Below are positions 1-7,982 of a stretch of 64,000 bases of DNA, in pieces (position 1 is the stretch's first letter; each line of letters opens with the position of its first letter). Position numbers and translations under genes: made by a program. The notes beneath the pieces are model-generated. The model ran no database searches. It had not been told where the DNA came from and saw nothing but the letters and a program-made list of their open reading frames with translations. The stretch is taken from positions 47,614 through 111,613 of the forward strand of contig SVTL01000001.1 of NCBI GenBank assembly GCA_015063795.1, in the 5' to 3' direction. This DNA comes from Oscillospiraceae bacterium. Its GTDB lineage: Bacteria > Bacillota > Clostridia > Oscillospirales > CAG-272.

Positions 1-122
1 CCGCGGATGTCCGGCTTCTGATTGTGCAGCTTTTCCAGCGAGATGTACCAGTGCTCGTAATCGACGAACACAAGCGCTCTTTTTTTGCCCGTTGCATGAA
101 ACAGTTTGGGGAATCGTAACAT
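1..122 (-). CDS. NYN (LabA/DUF88-like) domain protein, N-terminal fragment
   Basis: The gene starts at the ATG at 122 and runs off the left edge, so only about 40 residues are visible. An AAAGGAGG ribosome binding site lies at 138-145. The stretch 'ALVFVDYEHWYISLEKL' has the early acidic residue after a hydrophobic strand that is typical of NYN/PIN-like ribonuclease domains in Firmicutes. Its function would be RNA cleavage or processing, but only the first strand and helix can be seen. A well-formed promoter lies upstream on the same strand. Confidence 0.6.
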   Translation of the reverse strand, partial: MLRFPKLFHATGKKRALVFVDYEHWYISLEKLHNQKPDIR

Positions 123-198
123 AAAAGTCTTGTGTGTAACCTCCTTTCTTTCGGAATGACGGCGATCGAAACGTACCGTTTTTTCAAACGCTTTGTCC

Positions 199-227
199 AT
201 TATACAACATTTTTTTGAAAAAAGCAA
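199..227 (-). promoter_or_regulatory. Sigma-A-type promoter for the NYN gene
   Basis: Read on the minus strand, TTGCTT (222-227) and TATAAT (199-204) are separated by 17 bp. The site lies about 77 bp upstream of the NYN start. Confidence 0.65.
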
Positions 228-293
228 GAGCCAAAGCACCCCTTTTCCACGGACGATGGATTTTCTTTCATCAAAAAGTGGTGGTTGACGCTG

Positions 294-322
294 TTGACTT
301 TTGGGAAAGAATCCTGTATAAT
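294..322 (+). promoter_or_regulatory. Sigma-A-type promoter for the serine hydrolase operon
   Basis: TTGACT (294-299) and TATAAT (317-322) are separated by 17 bp, about 58 bp upstream of the start at 381. Confidence 0.7.
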
Positions 323-380
323 AAAAAGTACGTATGCCGATCGGAATGAGAGATCAAAGGAAAGGGTATGGTGATGTCCT

Positions 381-2162
381 GTGGATCTCAAAATGCAGAC
401 CAATGTGATGAAGCTGCTTCGGCGCCTGTCCGAGCCGTCAAAGGCGGTGGAAACGGTGATCCCCTTTGCACCGCAGAAGCGGTTTGTGAAGGAAAGCGCG
501 GTCGCCTCTCCGCTGGCACGGACAACGCCCGAGAAAAAAGGGATCCCGTCGTCTCACATCGCTGCCTTTGTCAACGAGCTGATCGGCGATCCAACGCTGC
601 ATTTTCACAACCTGCTGATCGCCTGCGAAGGCGAGGTCATTTTTGAAGGCTCCTTCGGCGACCACCGTCCCGACATTCCGCACGCGGTCTATTCGCAGAG
701 CAAGACCGTTACGGCTCTGGCCATTGGCATGCTCGTCGATGACGGACTGCTGTCGCTTGACGAGAAGATCGTGAAGATCTTCGAAAAAAAGGTCACGCCC
801 CTTTCCCAGCTCTCCCACAAGGAGATGACCGTGGAGCATCTGCTGACCATGAGCAGCGGGGCTTTGTTCAACGAGCTGGGGGCGGTCACCGAGACCGACT
901 GGCTGAAGGCCTTTTTGCAGACGGCGGTGCTCTCCGAGCCCGGCAAGCTCTTTGCTTACAACAGCATGAATTCCTATGTGCTTGCCGAGATCGTGAAGGA
1001 AAAAACGGGGAAAACGCTGGGCGATTTTCTTGACCGGCGGCTTTTTGCCCCGCTGGGCATCGACGATTATTATTGGGAAAAGTCTCCCACAGGCTCCGAA
1101 AAGGGAGGCTGGGGATTATACATCATGCCCGAGGACATGGCCAAGATCGGCTGTTTGTTTGCCAATGGCGGTCTTTGGCAGGGCAAGCGGATCGTGTCCG
1201 AGGAGTGGATCGCCCGCTCGGTTCGTGCTCACAAGAAAACGCCCGCTTCCTACGGACGGTATGATTACGGCTACCATCTCTGGGTGAGCCGCGAGGAGAA
1301 TTCCTATCTGTTCAATGGCTTTTTCGGGCAGAATCTGCTGGTCTATCCCGATAACGGCATCGTCATTGCCACCAACGCCGCATTTTGCGAGCTCTTCCAG
1401 CAGTCGAATTATTACGCCATTGCCGACCGCTATTTCGGCCGTGCTTTTCAAAGATGTGCACCGCTCCGCGCCTCCCATGACCAACGGAAGCTTCGGCTTC
1501 TGGCCAAGACCATGGACCGTCCGTCTGAGCCCGACCGTCTGACGCGTCTCTTCCGCACGCGGGAGAGGGAAGAGCTGCTGGACTTTCTGGACGGCAGGCT
1601 TTATCGATTCTCTTCGCCCCAATCCGCGCGCGTCGGGCTGATGCCGCTGGTGGCGCAGATCTTTCAGAACAATTATACGCAGGGCATCAGCGCCATCGCC
1701 TTTGCGGCAGAAAACGGACAATTGTTTGCCGATGTGACCGAATCAGGCAAAACGCAGCGCATCGGCATCGGCTTTGAGCGCGCGGTGTACACCCCGATCG
1801 ATTTCAACGGCGAAACATATGAATGCGCTGTTCGCGGACGGCTGATGCGCAATGAGGACGATCTGCCTCTGCTGAAGCTGGACCTCTCTTATACCGAGAA
1901 CGCCTCGGCGCGTCAGATTCGCTTTGTCTTTGAAAACGAGACGGTCAGAGCGTCCTTCACCGAATCGCCCGACGAGAGCTTTGTGTTCGCCTTTGTGGAC
2001 TTTTTTGCAGGCGAGATGCTGAACAAAAAGGTGACGGAGTTTCTTTCGTCCGCCTCGGACGGCAACTTTTTGACCAACATCAAACACAAGGGCAAGCAGA
2101 TCTTTGCGCCTGTGCTGACCGGACAGCTCGTCAAGAGCGGAGAAGACCGAGATCAACAATAG
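381..2162 (+). CDS. Beta-lactamase-family serine hydrolase (class C-like fold) with long C-terminal part
   Basis: This is a 593-residue protein. Residues about 60-350 form a class C beta-lactamase/D,D-peptidase fold. The catalytic S-x-x-K motif is SQSK at 105-108, in a 'VYSQSKTVTALAIG' context, and the tyrosine motif follows at about 193 (YNSMNSY). The remaining 240 residues resemble the lipocalin-like tails of this family and have no recognised motif. No signal peptide or membrane segment is visible, so it may be cytosolic, which is unusual for a peptidoglycan enzyme. The substrate could be a peptide, ester or beta-lactam. The start is uncertain: GTG at 381 lies 14 nt from the AGGAAAGGG site, and ATG at 393 is in frame. 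A CapA-like gene follows after 33 bp and is probably co-transcribed. Confidence 0.75.
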   Translation: MDLKMQTNVMKLLRRLSEPSKAVETVIPFAPQKRFVKESAVASPLARTTPEKKGIPSSHIAAFVNELIGDPTLHFHNLLIACEGEVIFEGSFGDHRPDIPHAVYSQSKTVTALAIGMLVDDGLLSLDEKIVKIFEKKVTPLSQLSHKEMTVEHLLTMSSGALFNELGAVTETDWLKAFLQTAVLSEPGKLFAYNSMNSYVLAEIVKEKTGKTLGDFLDRRLFAPLGIDDYYWEKSPTGSEKGGWGLYIMPEDMAKIGCLFANGGLWQGKRIVSEEWIARSVRAHKKTPASYGRYDYGYHLWVSREENSYLFNGFFGQNLLVYPDNGIVIATNAAFCELFQQSNYYAIADRYFGRAFQRCAPLRASHDQRKLRLLAKTMDRPSEPDRLTRLFRTREREELLDFLDGRLYRFSSPQSARVGLMPLVAQIFQNNYTQGISAIAFAAENGQLFADVTESGKTQRIGIGFERAVYTPIDFNGETYECAVRGRLMRNEDDLPLLKLDLSYTENASARQIRFVFENETVRASFTESPDESFVFAFVDFFAGEMLNKKVTEFLSSASDGNFLTNIKHKGKQIFAPVLTGQLVKSGEDRDQQ

Positions 2163-2195
2163 AAAAAGAACAAACTGACTTGGAGGATATCAAAC

Positions 2196-3482
2196 ATGAA
2201 ATTTACCTGTGCGGGCGATTTTCTCGCCCAGAGACGCTTTCCCGGTGAATACGAGGGCTTTGCTCCCCTCCGTGACTACATCATGAAGGGTGATTTTCGC
2301 TTTGTCAATCTGGAGACCACGCTCAATGAGCCCGGCGAATGCTACGGCTCCCAGTTCTGCGGCGGATCCTATCTGCGCGCCGTTCCCGAGACGGTGCTGG
2401 ATGTGAAGAAATACGGCTTCAACATTCTTTCGGCGGCCAACAACCACACGCTGGACTATTCCTACGGCGGTCTTCTGGCCACCATCGACGCGCTGAAAAA
2501 ATACGATATGCCTCATGCGGGCATCGGCCGCAACCTGTCCGAGGCTGCCGCCCCCGCCTATCTGGATACGTTGAACGGACGCGCCGCTCTGATCTCGGTC
2601 ACCGCCTCCTTCCATGAAACGGCCATGGCCGGCGAGCAGAACCGCCTCGTCAAGGGACGTCCCGGCGTCAACGGTCTGCGCAACGACACCTATTACACGG
2701 TTTCGAAAAAAGAGATGGAGATGATCCGTGAATTGGCGCGTGTCACCCAGATCAACGGCTACACCGACGTGGTCAGAGCCGAGGGCTACCGTCCGCCCCT
2801 GCCGGAGGGTGCGTTTGACTTCGGCACCATCCGCTTCTTCGAGGGCGAGGAAACGCGCAAGGTGCAGAAGGCCAACAAGAAGGATATGAAGCGCGTGGAA
2901 AAGGCGATCTTTGATGCCAAGCTGCAGGCTGACTGCATCATCGTTTCGCTCCATGCACACGATATGCTGGGCGCCAACAAGGAGCTTCCTGCCGAGTATG
3001 TGGAGGAGTTTGCCCGCGCCTGCATCGATTTCGGTGCTCATGCCGTCATCGGTCACGGTCCTCACCTGCTCCGTCCGCTGGAGATCTATAAGGGCAAGCC
3101 CATCTTCTATTCGCTGGGCAACTTCCTTTTGAACAACGAGAACATTCCCTATGCGCCTGAAGAGATGTACGACAAAGAGGGGCTTGAAGGAACGGCCACC
3201 ATGCACGAGCTGTTTGAAAAGCGCAGCGGCGGCTTCAAGCGCGGTCTGTATACGGCGGTCAAGAACTATGAGACCATCGTCCCCTATTTCGAGATCGAGG
3301 AGGGTGAGCTGACGAAGCTGGAATTCATGCCCGTTGAGTTGGGCTTTGGTCTGCCCCGCTCCCGTTACGGCATGCCGCGGTATGACAAAAATCCAGCCTT
3401 CATCGAACGCTTTGCCGACCTGTGCGCGCTTTACGGCACCAAGTTTGACGAAAAGGACGGTCTTTACCGCGTCAAGCTCTGA
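2196..3482 (+). CDS. CapA-family metallophosphoesterase-like protein
   Basis: The 428-residue protein has the CapA/PgsA fold, a calcineurin-like phosphoesterase relative linked to poly-gamma-glutamate export. Visible motifs are the early 'CAGDFL', 'NLETTL', 'AANNHTLDY', 'SLHAHD' and 'IGHGPHLLRP', which supply the usual metal-binding Asp, Asn and His residues. It begins directly with the catalytic strand and has no signal peptide or transmembrane helix, unlike the lipoprotein CapA homologue at 43197. A GGAGG site at 2180-2184 supports the start. It follows the serine hydrolase closely and probably shares its promoter. Other pga/cap synthesis genes are absent, so a capsule role cannot be assumed. 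Confidence 0.8.
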   Translation: MKFTCAGDFLAQRRFPGEYEGFAPLRDYIMKGDFRFVNLETTLNEPGECYGSQFCGGSYLRAVPETVLDVKKYGFNILSAANNHTLDYSYGGLLATIDALKKYDMPHAGIGRNLSEAAAPAYLDTLNGRAALISVTASFHETAMAGEQNRLVKGRPGVNGLRNDTYYTVSKKEMEMIRELARVTQINGYTDVVRAEGYRPPLPEGAFDFGTIRFFEGEETRKVQKANKKDMKRVEKAIFDAKLQADCIIVSLHAHDMLGANKELPAEYVEEFARACIDFGAHAVIGHGPHLLRPLEIYKGKPIFYSLGNFLLNNENIPYAPEEMYDKEGLEGTATMHELFEKRSGGFKRGLYTAVKNYETIVPYFEIEEGELTKLEFMPVELGFGLPRSRYGMPRYDKNPAFIERFADLCALYGTKFDEKDGLYRVKL

Positions 3483-3548
3483 TCGTGACAGCTTGATGCC
3501 ATCCCTTTGACATCCCGCGTGACCTGAAGCCAACATTGAAACGATAAG

Positions 3549-4625
3549 GTGGTTGCAAAAGAATTGAATTCTCGAGGGTATCGGCCGAATGGCCGCCCGC
3601 CGCAAAAGCGGCATACCGTTTATACATACAGCCGCAGGCGCGACAAGGACAAGCTGTGGCTGGTCCTGATCCTGCTGGGGCTGCTGCTGGCAACGGTCTT
3701 TCTCTTCGGTATTTTGTACCGCGATCTGACGAAAGAGCCCGAGGTCACACCGGTCAGCAGTGCAGGGTATTGCTTCCGAACAACGGCCGCGCCGGACGAA
3801 TCGTCAGCGATCCCGTCCATTGACCGTGCCTCGGCCATCGGCATCTGGACCGATGAATTGAACAGCACCAATGCCATCCTCATCAACAACACCACCTCCG
3901 AGATCCTCTATGTGAAGGATGCGTATGAGATCATCTATCCGGCGTCGGTGACCAAGATCATGACCGCTCTTGTGGCCATCGAGCAGATCGGCGATATGAG
4001 CAGGGAGATCACCCTGTCGGATACCATGTTCAAGTACATCGAGGAGCAGAATGCCTCGGTGGCGGGCTTTTATCCCAACGAAACAGTGACCGCGCTGGAT
4101 ATGCTGTACGGTCTGCTGCTTCCCTCGGGAGCGGATGCCGCCATCGGTCTGGCCATGGAGATCGCGGGGGATGAGGCAAGCTTTGCCGTTCTGATGAACC
4201 AAAAGGCGGAGGAGATCGGCATGAAGAACACCCATTTCGTCAACGCAACGGGGCTTCATGACGACGACCATTACTCCACCGTCTACGATCTGGCGCTGAT
4301 GCTCCGCCATGCGCTGAAAGACCCGCTGTTCCGCCGGATCAGCTCCACGGAGAGCTATACCACCTCCTCCACCAAGGCGCACCCGGGAGGGCTGGTGTTG
4401 AAGAACACGCTCTTTCAGAACCTGAAGGCCAGCGGACGCAACAACAATTATATCACCGGCGGCAAGACCGGTTATACGCTGGAGGCCAATCAGTGCCTGG
4501 CCAGCTATGCCGAGAAGGAGAGCAACACGTATCTGCTTGTCACCGTAGGGGCAGGCGAAGGACAGAAGAAAAAACAGCTGCACGTGGTCGATGCGCTCAA
4601 TGTGTACGATCAGTACGCAAAATAA
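3549..4625 (+). CDS. D-alanyl-D-alanine carboxypeptidase (DacF/PBP5-like, S11 family)
   Basis: The enzyme would trim the terminal D-Ala from peptidoglycan stem peptides at the outer face of the membrane. A basic N-terminus is followed by one membrane anchor at residues about 36-56. The S11 motifs are S-x-x-K in 'PASVTKIMTAL', the second motif as SGA in 'LPSGADAA' rather than the common SGN, and KTG in 'GGKTGYTLEA'. The C-terminal PBP5 domain is missing, as expected for a short family member of 358 residues. The start is uncertain: GTG at 3549 has no ribosome binding site, whereas TTG at 3564 has AAGGTGG 11 nt upstream. A terminator follows. Confidence 0.85.
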   Translation: MVAKELNSRGYRPNGRPPQKRHTVYTYSRRRDKDKLWLVLILLGLLLATVFLFGILYRDLTKEPEVTPVSSAGYCFRTTAAPDESSAIPSIDRASAIGIWTDELNSTNAILINNTTSEILYVKDAYEIIYPASVTKIMTALVAIEQIGDMSREITLSDTMFKYIEEQNASVAGFYPNETVTALDMLYGLLLPSGADAAIGLAMEIAGDEASFAVLMNQKAEEIGMKNTHFVNATGLHDDDHYSTVYDLALMLRHALKDPLFRRISSTESYTTSSTKAHPGGLVLKNTLFQNLKASGRNNNYITGGKTGYTLEANQCLASYAEKESNTYLLVTVGAGEGQKKKQLHVVDALNVYDQYAK

Positions 4626-4638
4626 AAAAACAACGAAA

Positions 4639-4677
4639 AGGACAGAGAAGGATTGACGTTCTCTGTCCTCTTTTTTT
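4639..4677 (+). terminator. Intrinsic terminator after the carboxypeptidase gene
   Basis: AGGACAGAGAA (4639-4649) pairs perfectly with TTCTCTGTCCT (4659-4669) and is followed by a T tract to 4677. An A-rich left flank could let it also serve the converging ABC gene. Confidence 0.85.
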
Positions 4678-4716
4678 GAGGTATTGGAGTTGAATTCGCT
4701 TTGAAAAAACGGTCTA

Positions 4717-7700
4717 TCACTCGGTTCTCAGCGCGACCACGGGATCCTTCTTCGCGGCACTTCGAGAGGGAATGATGCCCGAGAAAAGAGTCAGTGCAAC
4801 GCTGATGGCCACCAGAATCGCCGCCACTTCAAAAGGCAGAACGGCATTGAGGTTGGGAAGGCCGGTCAGATGGTGGATGATGGCGTTGATGGGGAAGCAG
4901 AGCAGATAGGTGATGATGACACCCAGCAGTCCCGAGGTGAAGCCGATGATCACCGTCTCGGCGTTGAACATGCCCGACACGTCCTTTTTTGAGGCGCCGA
5001 TGGCGCGGAGGATGCCGATCTCCTTGGTCCGCTCCTGAACCGAGATGAGGGTGATGACACCGATCATGATGGAGGAGACCACCAGAGAGATGGCCACAAA
5101 GGAGATGAGCACGTAGGTGATGGCGTTGATCACCGAGGTGATGGAGGACATCATCAATCCCACGTAGTCGGTGTAGGAGATGCGGGAGATCTCGTCAACG
5201 CCGTCGTTGTAGGCGGAGATGGCCTCTTCGATCACATCCTTGCCTGCGAAGGAGGAAGCATAGAGATTGATCGCCGTGGGATCGTCAAGGTCTAAATGAC
5301 CGAGACGGAGCAGGTTTTCTTCATAAGTGGAATCGGAGAAGGTAAGGATCTCATCGTGATAGAGCGCGAACTGCTCGGGGGTATAGGTGCTTATGGCCAT
5401 GGTCAGTGCGGCGGCAAGCTGTTCGTCGCTCATAGCGCTCATCTGCGCTTCCACCTGAGCGGCAAACTGCCTTTTCACCTGCTCGGTGACCATGTCGGTG
5501 AAGATGTCGGTCAGATCCTCATCGCTCATCGATTCGATATACGAGCGGATCTCGCTTTCGTTCATGCCGGTCTGCTCGGTCATGATCTGAAGCAGCGTCT
5601 GCTCCATGCTCTCGCGGGTCATCTGCGACATGGCCTGAGACACCGCGCCGTCCAACTGCTCTTTCGTGGGGATGGACATGATGCGGATATAGGTGTCGGC
5701 CTTGCCCTTGTTGTCCAGCTTTTCAACGAAGGCGCGGAATTCGCTCTCCTTTTCGGCATCGGTCATCTCACCTGCGGATTCCTTGAAGGGCAGGCCGGTG
5801 AAGATGTCGGTGTCGGGATCGGCCAGCTGGGCTTTGACTGCGGCTGAGCTTTCCGCCTTTTCAATGATCTGCTTTGTCAGCAGATGGGTGTAGCCGATCG
5901 AGCCGGTGAGCATGGAAGAGACAGCGTCCTCGCTGGGACGGAGAATGCCCGTCACCTTCAGCGGAATGCCGTTGGCGTACAGGTATTTGAGTCCGGTCTC
6001 ACTGTCGCGCAGGTCGGTGTAAAGACCGGAGGTCTCGTCAAGGGTATAGCAGTCGGCGCTTAAGATCACGCGGAATTCCATGCCGCAGATCTCTTCGTAG
6101 CTCCAGCTTTTGGATTCATATGCCACATCCTTGCGGTCGGTTGCGGCGCGCATCACCGCATCGATCTCTTCCTTCGATTTGAGACCGAGCGCGTAAAGCG
6201 TCATGTCGTCCAGCTCGTTGTTTGAATCGAGCACAAGAACGATTTCGTCATGGCTGTTGGGCCAGGTGCCGTAGACCAGATCATACTGCTTTTTCAGAAG
6301 CGGATTGATCGGATCGCCGTCCAGACCGGGCAGGATCTCCTGCCAGAGCTGCATGCCGCCTCCGCCCATCATGGCGGTCATCCCGCCGCTTGCTTGCATA
6401 CCGTTGTTCTGCATGGAGGCGGCCATCTGCATGCCCATGTGCTCGGCGATCAGCTCTCCGAGAAGCTCACGGGTGTCGGAGGCGATGATCGTGCCGTCCA
6501 CATTCTCGGTGTAAACCAAAAGATCGGTGCTGTATTGATACTGCACGCCGTTGACGGCCTCGCGCAGAGCGGTGTCCCCGCCCTCCTCGGACAGTTTCTT
6601 TTCCAGATAGGCCTTGAAGGACTTCAGATCGTTTTCGTCGGCCTCCAGATCGTTGAGCGAGTTGATCAGGTCATAGACCACCGACTTCTGGTAGACCGCA
6701 TCCTTCTCGTGCTGTTCGGTGTTCTGCGCTGCGCCGATGAAGGTCTGCAGCAGCGTACCCAGATCCATGTGGGAGCTTTCCAGCGAGAGCGGGTAGGAGG
6801 CCAGCGTGTCTTCCTGAACGGTGTCGATGTAGGAGGTCATGCCGTGGGAGACGGCGAAGATGAGGGCGATGCCGATGATGCCGATGCTGCCGGCAAAGGC
6901 GGTGAGCAGGGTACGCCCTTTTTTGGTGAAGAGATTTTTCAAAGACAGTCCGAAGGAGGTGGCAAAGGACATGGAGGGCTTTTTGCTCTTTTTGGCCAGC
7001 TCTCGCTTTTCCTGCTCGCGGATCCGTTCGCTGTCGATCTCCTGCTCGGTCAGCGGCATCGAGTCGCCGGTGATCCGCCCGTCGATCATACGGATGATAC
7101 GGGTGGAATAGGTCTCGGCTAAGTTGGGGTTGTGGGTGACCATCACCACCAGACGCTTGGCGGAGATCACCTTCAGAATGTCCATAACCTGAATGCTGGT
7201 TTCGGTGTCGAGCGCACCGGTGGGCTCGTCGGCGAGGATGATGTCGGGGTTGTTGACCAGCGCGCGGGCGATGGCCACTCGCTGCATCTGACCGCCCGAC
7301 ATTTCGGCAGGACGCTTGTTCAGCTGGGAGGAGAGTCCAACCTCCTCCAGAGCGGCCTTGGCACGCTTGCGGCGCTCGGCTTTGGAAACGCCCGACAGCG
7401 TCAGCGCCAGCTCTACGTTTTGCAGAACGGTCTGGTGGGGGATCAGGTTATAGCTTTGGAAGACAAAACCCACCGAATGGTTGCGATAGGTGTCCCAATC
7501 CCGATCCCTGAAGTCCTTGGTGGAGCGGCCGTTGATGATCAGATCGCCGCTGGTGTATTGGTCAAGTCCGCCGATGATGTTGAGCATGGTTGTCTTGCCG
7601 CAGCCGGAGGGACCGAGGATGGAGACAAATTCGCTTTCGCGGAACCGCAGATCGATTCCCTTCAGCGCCTCCACGGCACCGTCGCCGGCGGGGTAGGATT

Positions 7701-7725
7701 TGCAGATGTGTTTCAGTTCAAGCAT
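4717..7725 (-). CDS. MacB-like ABC transporter, fused ATPase and FtsX-type permease
   Basis: This protein of about 1002 residues has an N-terminal ABC ATPase (residues 1-230) with Walker A GPSGCGKT, signature 'MSGGQMQRVA' and Walker B 'IILADEPTGALD'. A first membrane helix follows near 280, then a large extracytoplasmic domain (about 300-860) and three C-terminal helices of the FtsX permease domain. This is the MacB plan, which moves substrates or transduces force across the envelope. The extracellular part is much larger than usual and has a Met-rich segment at about 428-460. I chose the ATG at 7725, the first residue of the ATPase fold, with AAAGGA upstream, instead of an in-frame start at 7848. 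A TATACT box lies at 7840-7845. No separate periplasmic adaptor is encoded nearby. Confidence 0.85.
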   Translation of the reverse strand: MLELKHICKSYPAGDGAVEALKGIDLRFRESEFVSILGPSGCGKTTMLNIIGGLDQYTSGDLIINGRSTKDFRDRDWDTYRNHSVGFVFQSYNLIPHQTVLQNVELALTLSGVSKAERRKRAKAALEEVGLSSQLNKRPAEMSGGQMQRVAIARALVNNPDIILADEPTGALDTETSIQVMDILKVISAKRLVVMVTHNPNLAETYSTRIIRMIDGRITGDSMPLTEQEIDSERIREQEKRELAKKSKKPSMSFATSFGLSLKNLFTKKGRTLLTAFAGSIGIIGIALIFAVSHGMTSYIDTVQEDTLASYPLSLESSHMDLGTLLQTFIGAAQNTEQHEKDAVYQKSVVYDLINSLNDLEADENDLKSFKAYLEKKLSEEGGDTALREAVNGVQYQYSTDLLVYTENVDGTIIASDTRELLGELIAEHMGMQMAASMQNNGMQASGGMTAMMGGGGMQLWQEILPGLDGDPINPLLKKQYDLVYGTWPNSHDEIVLVLDSNNELDDMTLYALGLKSKEEIDAVMRAATDRKDVAYESKSWSYEEICGMEFRVILSADCYTLDETSGLYTDLRDSETGLKYLYANGIPLKVTGILRPSEDAVSSMLTGSIGYTHLLTKQIIEKAESSAAVKAQLADPDTDIFTGLPFKESAGEMTDAEKESEFRAFVEKLDNKGKADTYIRIMSIPTKEQLDGAVSQAMSQMTRESMEQTLLQIMTEQTGMNESEIRSYIESMSDEDLTDIFTDMVTEQVKRQFAAQVEAQMSAMSDEQLAAALTMAISTYTPEQFALYHDEILTFSDSTYEENLLRLGHLDLDDPTAINLYASSFAGKDVIEEAISAYNDGVDEISRISYTDYVGLMMSSITSVINAITYVLISFVAISLVVSSIMIGVITLISVQERTKEIGILRAIGASKKDVSGMFNAETVIIGFTSGLLGVIITYLLCFPINAIIHHLTGLPNLNAVLPFEVAAILVAISVALTLFSGIIPSRSAAKKDPVVALRTE

Positions 7726-7936
7726 AGGTGGTGATGATCCTTTCCCTTTGAGTGCAAGAGCCATTGGCGCTTGAAAAAAGAATTCGCCAATGTCTGAGAT
7801 GTTCTTCCGCGGATGGAAGAAAACGGATGAATATACAAAGTATAGCACAGTTTCATCCTTGAAACATTAACATTTTTCTACCGAATGCAAAATTTATATC
7901 CTTGATTTCATAAAACTTTACGCATGAGAGAAAAAA

Positions 7937-7973
7937 GAGGGGGACCGCTTCTTTTGAAAAAAACGGTCCCTCG
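7937..7973 (-). terminator. Intrinsic terminator of glgB
   Basis: On the minus strand, GAGGGACCG (7964-7972) pairs with CGGTCCCCCTC (7937-7947), with one bulge, and a T run follows. Confidence 0.8.
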
Positions 7974-7982
7974 TTTTCATTT

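Noticed and set aside
123..380. Riboswitch or attenuator upstream of the serine hydrolase
   Set aside because: Only two divergent promoters and AT-rich sequence are visible; no conserved riboswitch core or terminator hairpin was recognised.
7726..7848. Longer N-terminus of the ABC exporter starting at 7848
   Set aside because: The extra 41 residues do not fit the family, overlap a TATACT promoter box, and the ATPase fold starts exactly at the ATG at 7725.
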